Origin: Allobrachymonas denitrificans DSM 15123
GTDB lineage: Bacteria; Pseudomonadota; Gammaproteobacteria; Burkholderiales; Burkholderiaceae_C
Length of the DNA stretch: 64,000 bases
Assembly (NCBI RefSeq): GCF_900110225.1
Contig: NZ_FOCW01000001.1
Location: 496,001 to 560,000 of the forward strand
Reading direction: 5' to 3'
The notes under the pieces are model-generated. The model did no database searches. It was not told the DNA's origin and was given only the letters and a program-made list of their open reading frames with translations. The number at the start of each line of letters is the position of its first letter. Within the stretch, counting starts at the first letter, position 1. This document shows positions 30,792 to 41,551 of this stretch, piece after piece. The translations under genes were made by a program, and so were the position numbers.

Positions 30792-31621
30792 GTCGGGGTT
30801 CCGGAGGAAGAGGAGGCAAGGTCCGCCGGCGCACTGGCGCGGCGGAAGCGGTGGGTAAAGCCGGCGTCATACAGGCGCGACTTGGTCAGTTCGGGCCACT
30901 GGCGGGCGCCCAGCGTGGGGCTGGCGATGATCATGCTCTGGCTCACCACGCCCGCTTCGCGGCAGATCGCCTTGATGGTGGACAGCGTGCCGCGCAGGAT
31001 GCGTTCTTCGCCCGGCCAACTGGCCTTGTGCACTACCAGCATGGGCGCGTCCTCCGGCCAGCCGGCGGCGCGCAGCTCGCTCTCCACCTTGTGCAGCAGC
31101 GTGATGGACAGGTAGATGCACAGCGTGCAGCGGTGCTGCGCCAGTTCGCGCAGGCTTTCGCCCTCGGGCATGGGGGTGCGGCCCTCCACGCGCGTCAGGA
31201 TCACGGTCTGCGTCACTTCAGGCAGCGTCAGGCTCTCCACCGCCGCCGCGGCAGATGCCATGGCCGAGGTCACGCCCGGCACCACCGCGATCGGAATGCC
31301 GGCCGCATCCAGTGGCTGCGCCATCTCGATCAGCGTGCCGTAGAGTGAGGGGTCGCCCGTCTGCAGGCGCACCACCACGGCATGCTGCTGCGCCTGTTCG
31401 ATCAGCCAGGCACAGATCTGCTCCAGCGTCATGTCCTTGCTGTCGGCGATCACGCAGCCGGCAGGCGCCCAGCGCGTGGCGGCTTCGCTCACCAGCGAGC
31501 CGGCAAACAGGATGGCACCGGCCTGCGCGATCAGGTCACGGCCCTTGACGGTCAGTAGTTCCGGATCGCCGGGGCCGGCGCCAACAAACCAGACCTTGCC
31601 TGGCAGGGAGGGGGATTGCAT
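30788..31621 (-). CDS. cobM: Precorrin-4 C11-methyltransferase
   Basis: 277 residues from MQSPSLPGKV (CobM/CbiF). Tetrapyrrole methylase motifs: VWFVGAGPGDPELLTVKG, ILFAGSLVSE, VVRLQTGDPSLYGTLIEM, and VVPGVTSAMASAAAAVESLT. The ATG is preceded by a purine-rich site; a longer in-frame N-terminus (MARSVAGRPGCW) lacks family similarity and is rejected. 73 bp after the CbiM-like gene and overlapping cbiX by ATGA. Confidence 0.94.
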
Positions 31622-31694
31622 GGGAAAAAACCAGAAAGAGAAACGCCAACAGCCCGGTCTGCCAGCGACAGACCGGGCCACGCAGGTCGGGAGA

Positions 31695-32333
31695 TCAGGC
31701 GGCCGCCGTCACGCGCTCATCCAGGCACAGCTGTGCCCAGGAGGCGTCCTTGAAGCCACGCGCAGCGCGGACGATGGCCAGCGTCACCAGCGGCTCCACC
31801 AGCACCAGTGCCAGATAGCTGGCCGCAAAGGCCGCCCAGTTGGCCAGCGGCGTGGGTTCGGTCCCCATGGACAGCCAGAAGCCCACCATCAGTGTCACGC
31901 CAGCATAGAAGGCAAAGTCCAGCTTGACGATGTTGGCCACCGTGAACTGACCAGCGATGCGCTTGCCCAGGCCGTAATGCACGGCAGCCAGCGGCACCAT
32001 CAGCGACAGGCTGTTCACCGCCAGATGCGCCAGATCCTGCGGATCGAACAGCAGGCCCTGCAGCAGCAGGCCAAGGGCAAAGCCGAACAGCGTCGGCACA
32101 AAGCCCAGCAGCAGGTAGATCGGCATGGCGCCGACGAAGTGCAGTTCCGACGCGCCGACCGGCATGTGGAACACCTGCATGAAGACGGAGAAGAACACCG
32201 CCGCCAGGGCCGTGCGCAGCAGCAGGGTGGGGCGCTTGACCAGGCCGGGCGCGTAGGCGGCCAGCATGCCAATGGCGGCAACGTTGGCGAAGGCGATCTT
32301 GGCGGAGGAGAGAATGCCGGGTTCGATATGCAT
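31695..32333 (-). CDS. cbiM: CbiM-like energy-coupling-factor transporter permease (cobalt uptake)
   Basis: 212 residues, mostly membrane: about six TM segments, starting MHIEPGILSSAKIAFANVAA. The region HMPVGASELHFVGAMPIYLLLGFVPTL-like sequence resembles the conserved loop of CbiM/NikM substrate-specific components. N-terminal MHI is typical, because the free N-terminus of CbiM takes part in metal binding. AAGGAAG lies 7 bases before the ATG. First gene of the cobalamin operon and directly under the riboswitch, which supports Co2+ import. CbiN, CbiQ and CbiO are not in the window. Confidence 0.78.
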   Translation of the reverse strand: MHIEPGILSSAKIAFANVAAIGMLAAYAPGLVKRPTLLLRTALAAVFFSVFMQVFHMPVGASELHFVGAMPIYLLLGFVPTLFGFALGLLLQGLLFDPQDLAHLAVNSLSLMVPLAAVHYGLGKRIAGQFTVANIVKLDFAFYAGVTLMVGFWLSMGTEPTPLANWAAFAASYLALVLVEPLVTLAIVRAARGFKDASWAQLCLDERVTAAA

Positions 32334-32352
32334 GATGGGCTTCCTTGTGTGT

Positions 32353-32407
32353 AACACCTGAGAACCAGCCTGGCTGGCGAAGGATTGCCACGTTGGCAAC
32401 AGGTGTT
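32353..32407 (-). promoter_or_regulatory. Three-arm RNA structure between riboswitch and cbiM
   Basis: An outer stem AACACCTG (32353-32360) with CAGGTGTT (32400-32407) encloses two perfect hairpins, CCAGCC-T-GGCTGG (32365-32377) and TTGCCA-CGT-TGGCAA (32385-32399). It lies just upstream of the cbiM ribosome site. Candidate expression platform, but no T-run, so translational control is more likely than termination. Confidence 0.55.
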
Positions 32408-32489
32408 GAAGGAAGCGCGATGCCGGAACGAAGAAAACGGAGACCCGGACGTGCACTGCCCGCATCGCCCACCGCAACGCTGACAAACG

Positions 32490-32690
32490 TGTCACAGCAG
32501 GCCGGTCTCCGGGCTCGCCAGTCCTGCAGAACAGGGGGCTTGCAGCGCCTTCCCGGCCGGAAGCGACCAGTGGCATCGAGCTGCAAGCTTGACTGACATA
32601 CCGTTGCGGGGGCAGCGCTGGATTTGGCAAGGCCGTACCAGCTTCCCGTTTCATCCGGACGGGCATGACACCGTCCGGACACCTGCATGT
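32490..32690 (-). promoter_or_regulatory. Cobalamin riboswitch (adenosylcobalamin-type aptamer)
   Basis: The minus strand shows the conserved core in order: ATGAAACGGGAAGCTGGT, GCTGCCCCCGCAACGGTA, CGATGCCACTGG (the GCCACTG element) and GGAGACCGGCCTGCTGTG. It lies at the head of the cobalamin operon, whose expression it should switch off when cobalamin is plentiful. The 5' boundary is set by a minus-strand TATAAT a few bases upstream; the 3' boundary is approximate. Confidence 0.95.
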
Positions 32691-32697
32691 GGGCCGT

Positions 32698-32703
32698 ATT
32701 ATA
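32698..32703 (-). promoter_or_regulatory. -10 element for the cobalamin operon
   Basis: Perfect TATAAT on the minus strand just before the riboswitch core, giving a transcript that begins about where the aptamer does. No clear -35 is visible. Confidence 0.55.
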
Positions 32704-32734
32704 GGCCGCACTGTGGCCAAAATGGCGGCGCACC

Positions 32735-32740
32735 TATAAT
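32735..32740 (+). promoter_or_regulatory. -10 element for alaS
   Basis: Perfect TATAAT, 58 bp before the alaS ATG. With the minus-strand TATAAT at 32698-32703 it forms a compact divergent promoter region. The -35 is not obvious. Confidence 0.5.
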
Positions 32741-32798
32741 CTTGGGCAGCACATTTCGTCCCTAATCCAGCATTCGCGGTCGCCCGACCGTCCCCAGC

Positions 32799-35426
<2,628 letters not shown>

Positions 35427-35447
35427 CTGGCTTCACGCTGAATGAAG

Positions 35448-35480
35448 AGGTGTACTTCCGCAAGGGGTACACCTTTTTTC
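35448..35480 (+). terminator. Terminator of alaS
   Basis: 8-bp stem AGGTGTAC/GTACACCT followed by six T, 22 bp after the stop codon. Confidence 0.85.
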
Positions 35481-35706
35481 ATGTCTGCTTTTGGAGCGCT
35501 CGAAGCCGGAGCGGTTCGATCATGCGTAGCCACGGCCAGCCATGGGGATGGGCGGGGTGACTTGAAAAGATCAGATGCGGTACGCCATCTTGTGACTGTG
35601 GCCTCTGGCCTCTGGCCGTTGACGCTTTTTCCGTCCGTGGTCCCCGACAATCAGTAGGGCGATTGCTGGCCGGAATGTCGAAGTGTCGTGCGGGCAAGGC
35701 CGCAGA

Positions 35707-36669
35707 TTACAGCCGCTGCCGCGACACCGTCGGACTGTCTCCGATCTCGGTCTCGCTGCGCCAGAGGGCATCCTTGCGTTCCAGCTCGTCCAGGATGTCT
35801 GCCAGCCAGGCTTCCCGGCTGATGCTGCCTGCGACCCAGTTGTGCAGCTCGGCAAATACCGGCGCCCCTGCCAGCCACTGGCGGAAGCCTTCGTGCGTCA
35901 TGTGCTCCACATCCAGCAACTGGTACTTGATCAGCGCCTTGGCAGCATAGCGTGCGTGCTGGTCCGGCTGCTCGCGGAACAGGGCGAGCCGCTTGCGCGC
36001 GCTGGCAAGGGCTGCCGTGACGCTCCCATCCACCTCGCCAAATACCGCACCGTGTCCCGGCACCACCACCTGCGGCTTCAGGCGCTCGATCCGGTCCAGC
36101 GTAGCCTCGAAGCCGGCAAAACCATCGCGCTGGAAGCGCGGCAGCGTATCGAACACGATGCTGACCTGGTTCTGCCACAGCGCATCTCCTGCCAGCAGCA
36201 GGCGCTGTTTCGGCTCGAACAGCATCACGGCATCGCTGTCGTGTCCGGCGGTGGCGTGGATCTCCCAGACGTGGTTGCCGAGCTGTACCGTGCTGCCCGG
36301 CTGCAGCACGCCATTCGCGGCAAAGCGCCGGCAGTGCTGGCCAGTCAATTCGTAGGTGAGGCGCTGCTCGTCCCATTGCTGCACGGTGTCCCAGGACGAG
36401 GCCGCGACGAGTGTGCGCGCCTCCGGATACGCCGCCTGCAGCTCCGCCGTGCCGCCGCAGTGGTCGCCATGCAGATGCGTGTGCGCAATCGTGTGTAGCG
36501 GTGGTTGTCCCAACAGGGCAGTCTGCACCAGATGCAGCGTCAGCTCGGCATGCTTGTCGTGGCCGGTGTCGACCAGCGCCGGCCGTTCGCCCAGGCACAG
36601 CAGGTTGTTGGACGAGAGCCAGCCGCGCTGGAACAGTTGCAGATCGGCAGGAAGCAGGGAGGCAGGCAT
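35707..36669 (-). CDS. Metallo-beta-lactamase-fold hydrolase
   Basis: 320-residue MBL-fold protein. Metal ligands are visible in HTHLHGDHCGG (HxHxDH), GHDSDAVMLF, LLLAGDALW and VVPGHGAVFG. This set fits the broad glyoxalase-II/RNase Z-like group of small-molecule thioester or lactone hydrolases, with a C-terminal helical extension (residues ~220-320). Start MPASLLPADLQLF was chosen; an earlier in-frame ATG adds 23 Pro-rich residues, and neither has a strong ribosome site. It stands alone between alaS and fadD, so the substrate is unknown. Confidence 0.82.
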   Translation of the reverse strand: MPASLLPADLQLFQRGWLSSNNLLCLGERPALVDTGHDKHAELTLHLVQTALLGQPPLHTIAHTHLHGDHCGGTAELQAAYPEARTLVAASSWDTVQQWDEQRLTYELTGQHCRRFAANGVLQPGSTVQLGNHVWEIHATAGHDSDAVMLFEPKQRLLLAGDALWQNQVSIVFDTLPRFQRDGFAGFEATLDRIERLKPQVVVPGHGAVFGEVDGSVTAALASARKRLALFREQPDQHARYAAKALIKYQLLDVEHMTHEGFRQWLAGAPVFAELHNWVAGSISREAWLADILDELERKDALWRSETEIGDSPTVSRQRL

Positions 36670-36904
36670 GGGCGGGCAGGGAGGCTGGAGGGCAAGAGGA
36701 GCGGTGTGCGTGGAAGCTGGCGGCCACAGCAGCGACAACGGAAGGTCGCGCGCAATATCGGCGCCCGGAGTCGTTGACGTACGCGTCAGCTTGCCTCAAG
36801 CATAGCGGCCCCGACCCTGATTTTCATGGGCATGCATTTAGGGGTAAGCCCTGCCTTCAAACCCTTGGAGAACGCCGACACTGTGAGATAGGATGCTACA
36901 TCGA

Positions 36905-36935
36905 ACGATCGTGCTATTCAAGACGACAAATCGTC
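36905..36935. promoter_or_regulatory. Two short dyads upstream of fadD
   Basis: ACGATCGT (36905-36912) and GACGACAAATCGTC (36922-36935) lie in the 291-bp gap before fadD, just ahead of its AGGAGA ribosome site. They could be half-sites for a fatty-acid-responsive repressor; no regulator gene is adjacent. Confidence 0.3.
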
Positions 36936-36960
36936 CAAAACAATATCAGGAGACACAGGC

Positions 36961-38655
36961 ATGGTGGACAGGATCTGGCTGCAGCATTACCCCGAAGGCG
37001 TCCCGCATGACGTGAACCCCGAGCAATACGGCTCGCTCACCGACATGCTGGAAGAGTCCCTGCAGAAATACAAGGACAAGCAGTTTTCCATCTGCATGGA
37101 CGTGGCGATGAGCTATGGCGAGCTGGACCAGCATTCGGCCGCACTGGGTGCCTGGCTGCAGGCGCAGGGGCTGGAGCCGGGGGCGCGCGTGGCCATCATG
37201 CTGCCCAACATTCCGCAGTTCGGCGTGGCCATGGCGGCGGTGCTGCGTGCCGGCTACACCTGCGTCAACGTCAACCCGCTCTACACCCCGCGCGAACTGG
37301 AGCACCAGTTGCGCGACTCGGGTGCCAACGTCATCATCATCCTGGAGAACTTCGCCCACACGCTGGAGCAGGTGATCGACCGCACCGGCCTCAAGCACGT
37401 GGTGATGACGGCCATGGGTGACCTGCTGGGCGGGCTCAAGGGCAAGCTGGTCACCTTTGCCGTGCGCCATATCAAGAAGATGGTGCCGGCCTTCAACATC
37501 AGCTCCACGGCCGGGCTGACGGTCACGCCGTTCAGCCAGGCGCTGCGCCAGGGCTCCGGCATGCAGCTCAAGCGCGTGCCGCAAACGCTGGATTCCATCG
37601 CCTTCCTGCAATACACCGGCGGTACCACCGGTCTGGCCAAGGGCGCCATCCTGTCGCACCGCAACATCGTGGCCGCCATGCTGCAGGCCGATGCCTGGTT
37701 CAGACCGGCGCTGACCGACATGGGCAGCGATACCACGCGCATCCACGCCATTGCCGCGCTACCCCTGTATCACATCTTCGCGCTCACGGTCTGCCTACTC
37801 GGCATCCGCCAGGGCTGGCACATGACGCTGATTCCCAACCCGCGCGACTTCCCGACCTTTATTGCAACGCTCAAGAAGGCGCCGTTCCATGTGCTGCCGG
37901 CCGTGAACACGCTGTTCAACGCGCTGCTGGTGCAGCCGGACTTCAAGACGGTGGATTTTTCAGCGCTGCGCATTTCGCAGGCGGGGGGCATGGCCGCTTC
38001 GGAGGGCACGGCCAAGCGCTGGAAGGAGGCGACCGGCTGCCCGATGATCGAGGGCTGGGGCATGAGCGAGACCTGCGCCATCGGTACCAACAATCCGGTC
38101 ACCAACACCGAATTCACAGGCACCATCGGCATGCCGCTGCCGGGCATCGACGTAGCCATCATGGACGATGATGGACGCGAACTGCCGCTGGGCGAGGCGG
38201 GTGAGCTGTGCATCCGCGGTCCCAACGTGATGGTGGGCTATTACAACCAGCCCGAGGAAACACGCCGCTCTACCACCGAAGACGGTTTCCTGCGCACCGG
38301 CGACATCGCACGCATGGAACCCAACGGCCATATCCGCATCGTGGACCGCAAGAAGGACATGATCAACGTGAATGGCTTCAACGTGTTCCCGAACGAGATC
38401 GAGAACGTGGTCTCCACCTGCCCCGGCGTGGTGGAATGTGCGGCCATCGGCGTGCCGGACGAGGAGCAGGGCGAAGCCGTCAAGCTCTATGTGGTGCGCA
38501 GCGATCCGAACCTGACCGAAGCCGACGTGATGCGTTGCTGCAAGGAGCGACTGACCGGCTACAAGCGCCCGCGCCACATCGAGTTCCGCGACGAACTGCC
38601 CAAGACCAACGTGGGCAAGGTGCTGCGTCGCCGCCTGCGCGAAACCGAGGGCTGA
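36961..38655 (+). CDS. fadD: Long-chain fatty acid--CoA ligase
   Basis: Activates fatty acids to acyl-CoA with ATP, feeding beta-oxidation. 564 residues, the usual FadD length. AMP-binding motif YTGGTTGLAKGAILSH, WGMSETCAIGT, and the C-terminal hinge/adenylation blocks TGDIARMEPNGHIRIVDRKKDMI and PKTNVGKVLRRRLRE. AGGAGA lies 10 bases before the ATG. Monocistronic as far as can be seen. Confidence 0.94.
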   Translation: MVDRIWLQHYPEGVPHDVNPEQYGSLTDMLEESLQKYKDKQFSICMDVAMSYGELDQHSAALGAWLQAQGLEPGARVAIMLPNIPQFGVAMAAVLRAGYTCVNVNPLYTPRELEHQLRDSGANVIIILENFAHTLEQVIDRTGLKHVVMTAMGDLLGGLKGKLVTFAVRHIKKMVPAFNISSTAGLTVTPFSQALRQGSGMQLKRVPQTLDSIAFLQYTGGTTGLAKGAILSHRNIVAAMLQADAWFRPALTDMGSDTTRIHAIAALPLYHIFALTVCLLGIRQGWHMTLIPNPRDFPTFIATLKKAPFHVLPAVNTLFNALLVQPDFKTVDFSALRISQAGGMAASEGTAKRWKEATGCPMIEGWGMSETCAIGTNNPVTNTEFTGTIGMPLPGIDVAIMDDDGRELPLGEAGELCIRGPNVMVGYYNQPEETRRSTTEDGFLRTGDIARMEPNGHIRIVDRKKDMINVNGFNVFPNEIENVVSTCPGVVECAAIGVPDEEQGEAVKLYVVRSDPNLTEADVMRCCKERLTGYKRPRHIEFRDELPKTNVGKVLRRRLRETEG

Positions 38656-38771
38656 GCAGGAAGGAGGGCTGCGGACGCGAGGCCCCAATCGCCCGACGCG
38701 GCTTGCCGTTCAGCGCGACGGAGTTCCTGATCGTGCCGACGCCTACTATTGCGTCTTTCGTTTCCGTCCTG

Positions 38772-39548
38772 CTAGCTTGCGGTGGCAAACAGCATCCGCA
38801 CGCGCTCCAGATCCGCCGGCGTATCCACGCCCGGGCCGGGCGCATCCGGCGTCACGTGCACGGCAATGCGGTGACCGTGCCAGAGTGCGCGCAGCTGTTC
38901 CAGCGATTCGCAGGTCTCGATCGGCGCCTGCGGCAGCTGCGGGAACTGCTTGAGAAAGGCCACGCGGTAGGCGTAGATGCCAATGTGGCGCAAGGGGGCT
39001 GGCTCGGCCGGCAGGGCAGTGGCCTCTGCGGCGGAGCTGCCATAGCCGTCCCGCCACCACGGAATCGGCGCGCGGCTGAAATACAGTGCCAACTGGCGCG
39101 CATCGCACACCACCTTCACCACGTTCGGGTTGCGCAGGTCGGCCACATCGTGCAGCGGATGCGCTGCGGTGGACATGCTCGCTTCGGGGCTGCGTGCCAG
39201 CAGGTCGGCTACGGCCGCCGGCAATGCCGGATCCATCAGCGGCTCGTCGCCCTGCACGTTCACCACGATGGCTTCATCCGTCAGGTCGAGCAGATGGCAG
39301 GCCTGGGCCAGACGGTCGCTGCCGGAGGCATGGTTCTCATCGGTGAGCACCGCGGCAATGCCGTGCGCTTCGCAGGCCTCGACGATGCGGGGATGATCGG
39401 CAGCCACCACCACGCGGCCTCGGCCTTGCTGTACGCGCTGGGCCACGCGCACGATCATGGGCGCGCCGCCGATATCGGCCAGCGGCTTTTCCGGCAGGCG
39501 CGTGCTGGCCAGCCGGGCCGGAATCAGGATGGTGTAGCTGGCGCTCAT
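38772..39548 (-). CDS. kdsB: 3-deoxy-manno-octulosonate cytidylyltransferase
   Basis: Makes CMP-Kdo for lipid A-core assembly. 258 residues, normal. N-terminal [20 protein letters not shown] (CTP site), [18 protein letters not shown] and VDTPADLE are family-typical. Its ATG overlaps the stop of trm112 (ATGA). lpxK upstream also serves lipid A synthesis, so lpxK-trm112-kdsB is a lipopolysaccharide-linked unit, interrupted here by a repeat array. Confidence 0.96.
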   Translation of the reverse strand: MSASYTILIPARLASTRLPEKPLADIGGAPMIVRVAQRVQQGRGRVVVAADHPRIVEACEAHGIAAVLTDENHASGSDRLAQACHLLDLTDEAIVVNVQGDEPLMDPALPAAVADLLARSPEASMSTAAHPLHDVADLRNPNVVKVVCDARQLALYFSRAPIPWWRDGYGSSAAEATALPAEPAPLRHIGIYAYRVAFLKQFPQLPQAPIETCESLEQLRALWHGHRIAVHVTPDAPGPGVDTPADLERVRMLFATAS

Positions 39549-39760
39549 GCGCTGGGGGCAGCGGCGCTGGGCTGGCGACCAGCTTCCACCTCGTCATCGC
39601 TCAGGGTGCGGGCCTCGTTCTCCAGCAGCACCGGAATGCCATCACGGATGGGGTAGGCCAGGCGCGCGCTCAGCGAAACCAGTTCCTGACTCTCGGCGCG
39701 GTAGGTGAGGGGGCCTTTGGTCACGGGGCAGACCAGCAGTTCCAGCAGTTTGGGATCCAT
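39545..39760 (-). CDS. Trm112-family small zinc-type protein
   Basis: 71 residues, [20 protein letters not shown], then [27 protein letters not shown]. This is the bacterial Trm112/UPF0434 pattern usually found between lpxK and kdsB; only one of the usual Cys residues of the zinc knuckle is kept. ATG 39760 was chosen; an earlier in-frame ATG at 39772 is possible. A still longer frame reads into the heptanucleotide repeat and is rejected. Confidence 0.85.
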   Translation of the reverse strand: MDPKLLELLVCPVTKGPLTYRAESQELVSLSARLAYPIRDGIPVLLENEARTLSDDEVEAGRQPSAAAPSA

Positions 39761-39832
39761 GGCGGCAAACATCCGGTTGAAAACAATGCTGGCATTGTAC
39801 GGCGGCGGGCGGCGTGCCTTCGAGGCAGCATT

Positions 39833-39910
<78 letters not shown>

Positions 39911-39948
39911 CAGTCAGCAGCGCGCCCACTGCCTCCGAAGGAATGACC

Positions 39949-41049
39949 TCAGGCTTCCGACACCGACCTGTGCGGCACAGCCTCTGTCGGCATCTGCCGC
40001 AGCGCATGCCCCTGGATATCGCGCGAATGGCGCAGCCACCAGGCTGACAGGGCGGCAAAGAAGGGCAGTTCGGGTGTGAGAACCAGCGGCACTGCCCAGG
40101 CCTGCGGCAGGCTGTCCCACAGCTTGACGGCATCCTTCTCGGTGCACAGCACCGGCAGCCGGCGCGGCCCCCATTCGCGGGCCAGCGCAGCCAGGGCGTC
40201 GTGGCTCACGTGGTCGGGCAGGGCATGGCGTTCGGCCAGCGTCAGGCCGGCGGCCTCCAGCATGGCAAAGAAGCGGTCCGGGTGCGCAATGCCGGCCACC
40301 GCAATCACGGGCTGCTTCTGCCTGGCCCACTCCGCCAGCGCAAAGCTGCGCCCGTCTGCGCGCACGGCCTGGTCATGCAGGGCGCGGCGCGCCTGGTACA
40401 CGGCCTGGCCGGAAGGCATGGGCACCGGCGTGGCCGGCTGCCCGGTCATCAGCACGATATCCACCTTGCGCGGCCAGGGCTCGCGCAGCGGTCCGGCCGG
40501 CAGCAGCCAGCCATTGCCGATGCCGCGCTCGTCCATCACGCAAATCTCCCCGTCGCGCAGCAGGGCGTGGTGCTGCAGGCCGTCGTCGCAGACGATGACG
40601 CGTACATCCGGATAGAGCTTGACCATCTCGCGCGCCGCATGATTGCGGTCCGGGCAGACGATGACCGGCGCATTGGTGCGCAGATGGATCAGCACCGGCT
40701 CGTCGCCGCCGATGCTGGCATCGGTATCGGGCGTGATCACCACGCAGTGCGGCGCCTGCGGGCTGCGGCCATAGCCGCGCGAGATCACGCCGATGCGCAC
40801 GCCGATTGACTGGAAGTGCTGCACGATGGCGATGGTGGCGGGCGTCTTGCCGGCACCACCTGCCACCACATTGCCCACCACCAGCACCGGCACCGGCAGA
40901 CGCTCGCGCTGCTGGTCGAGCGCGCGGCGGCGCTGCCAGCGCCAGGCAGCCCCATACAGCTGTGACAGCGGCCACAGGGCGTGCGCAACCAGGCCGCGTT
41001 CCTGCCAGAGGCGCGGCAAGGTACGGTGCAGAAAGGCATTGGCCGTCAT
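39949..41049 (-). CDS. lpxK: Tetraacyldisaccharide 4'-kinase
   Basis: Phosphorylates the lipid A precursor at the 4' position at the inner membrane. 366 residues from MTANAFLHRTLP. N-terminal membrane-associated helix, then VVGNVVAGGAGKTP (Walker A, 60-70), SRGYGR, GDEPVLI and CDDGLQHHAL. GGAGG is 6 bases before the ATG. msbA, which often precedes lpxK, is absent here; an MsbA-type gene lies at the far end of the window instead. Confidence 0.94.
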   Translation of the reverse strand: MTANAFLHRTLPRLWQERGLVAHALWPLSQLYGAAWRWQRRRALDQQRERLPVPVLVVGNVVAGGAGKTPATIAIVQHFQSIGVRIGVISRGYGRSPQAPHCVVITPDTDASIGGDEPVLIHLRTNAPVIVCPDRNHAAREMVKLYPDVRVIVCDDGLQHHALLRDGEICVMDERGIGNGWLLPAGPLREPWPRKVDIVLMTGQPATPVPMPSGQAVYQARRALHDQAVRADGRSFALAEWARQKQPVIAVAGIAHPDRFFAMLEAAGLTLAERHALPDHVSHDALAALAREWGPRRLPVLCTEKDAVKLWDSLPQAWAVPLVLTPELPFFAALSAWWLRHSRDIQGHALRQMPTEAVPHRSVSEA

Positions 41050-41309
41050 GCGCAGCCTCCAGGGGCGGCGATCCGGGCGGCAATCGGGGGGATCACGGAC
41101 AAGAGTCTCCTGTGTATGCAAGAGCCGGAAGCTCCATGCAGTATTTTGACCGCTTTTGAGACAGCTTTCGAAGCGGCTGCGAACAGATGGTTGCAGGCTG
41201 TATCAGCGGCTTGATCCACGCACCGAAGAAGGACTGCCAGCGGGCGCTATCATGCCTTCCAGAACCCTCGCGAAGCCGCTATCCGGGTGTGTCCGGATCG
41301 GTCTGAAAG

Positions 41310-41344
41310 TTGTCCACGCAAAATGTGGATAACCTTGTGGAAAA
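41310..41344. promoter_or_regulatory. Cluster of three DnaA-box-like 9-mers
   Basis: TGTGGATAA (41324-41332, exact complement of the TTATCCACA consensus), TGTGGAAAA (41336-41344, fits TTWTNCACA) and TTGTCCACG (41310-41318, two mismatches). An AT-rich tract follows at about 41393-41442. This is the most notable content of the 502-bp noncoding stretch 41050-41551 between lpxK and xseA. Confidence 0.5.
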
Positions 41345-41478
41345 GCCATGCATGCATGCGCCAAACACGCAAATCCCCGTCTGGGCGACAGATTGATTAC
41401 AAATTGAGCAACTATTTTTTCATTAAAAATCAAAGGGTTATGACGAATTCTCTGCATGTTGGCGGGATCGGGGTGGTG

Positions 41479-41510
41479 TTTGTGACAAAACCCGTTAAAG
41501 CTGTCACAAA
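41479..41510. promoter_or_regulatory. Dyad TTTGTGACA-N14-TGTCACAAA upstream of xseA
   Basis: Perfect 9-bp inverted repeat 41 bp before the xseA ATG. Arms resemble CRP/FNR-like half-sites (TGTGA/TCACA), but the spacing is far wider than a single site. May be an operator or a transcript hairpin. Confidence 0.45.
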
Positions 41511-41551
41511 CGGCTTGCACGGCGCGTCTGCCGCCAGTCACGGAGCCGTTC

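Noticed and set aside
35442-35657. 71-codon plus-strand frame after alaS
   Set aside because: Overlaps the alaS terminator, has no ribosome site, and shows no conserved pattern.
41050-41551. Chromosomal origin oriC
   Set aside because: DnaA-box-like words and an AT-rich tract are present, but dnaA, dnaN, rpmH and gidA/mnmG are absent. Kept only as a possible DnaA-binding site.
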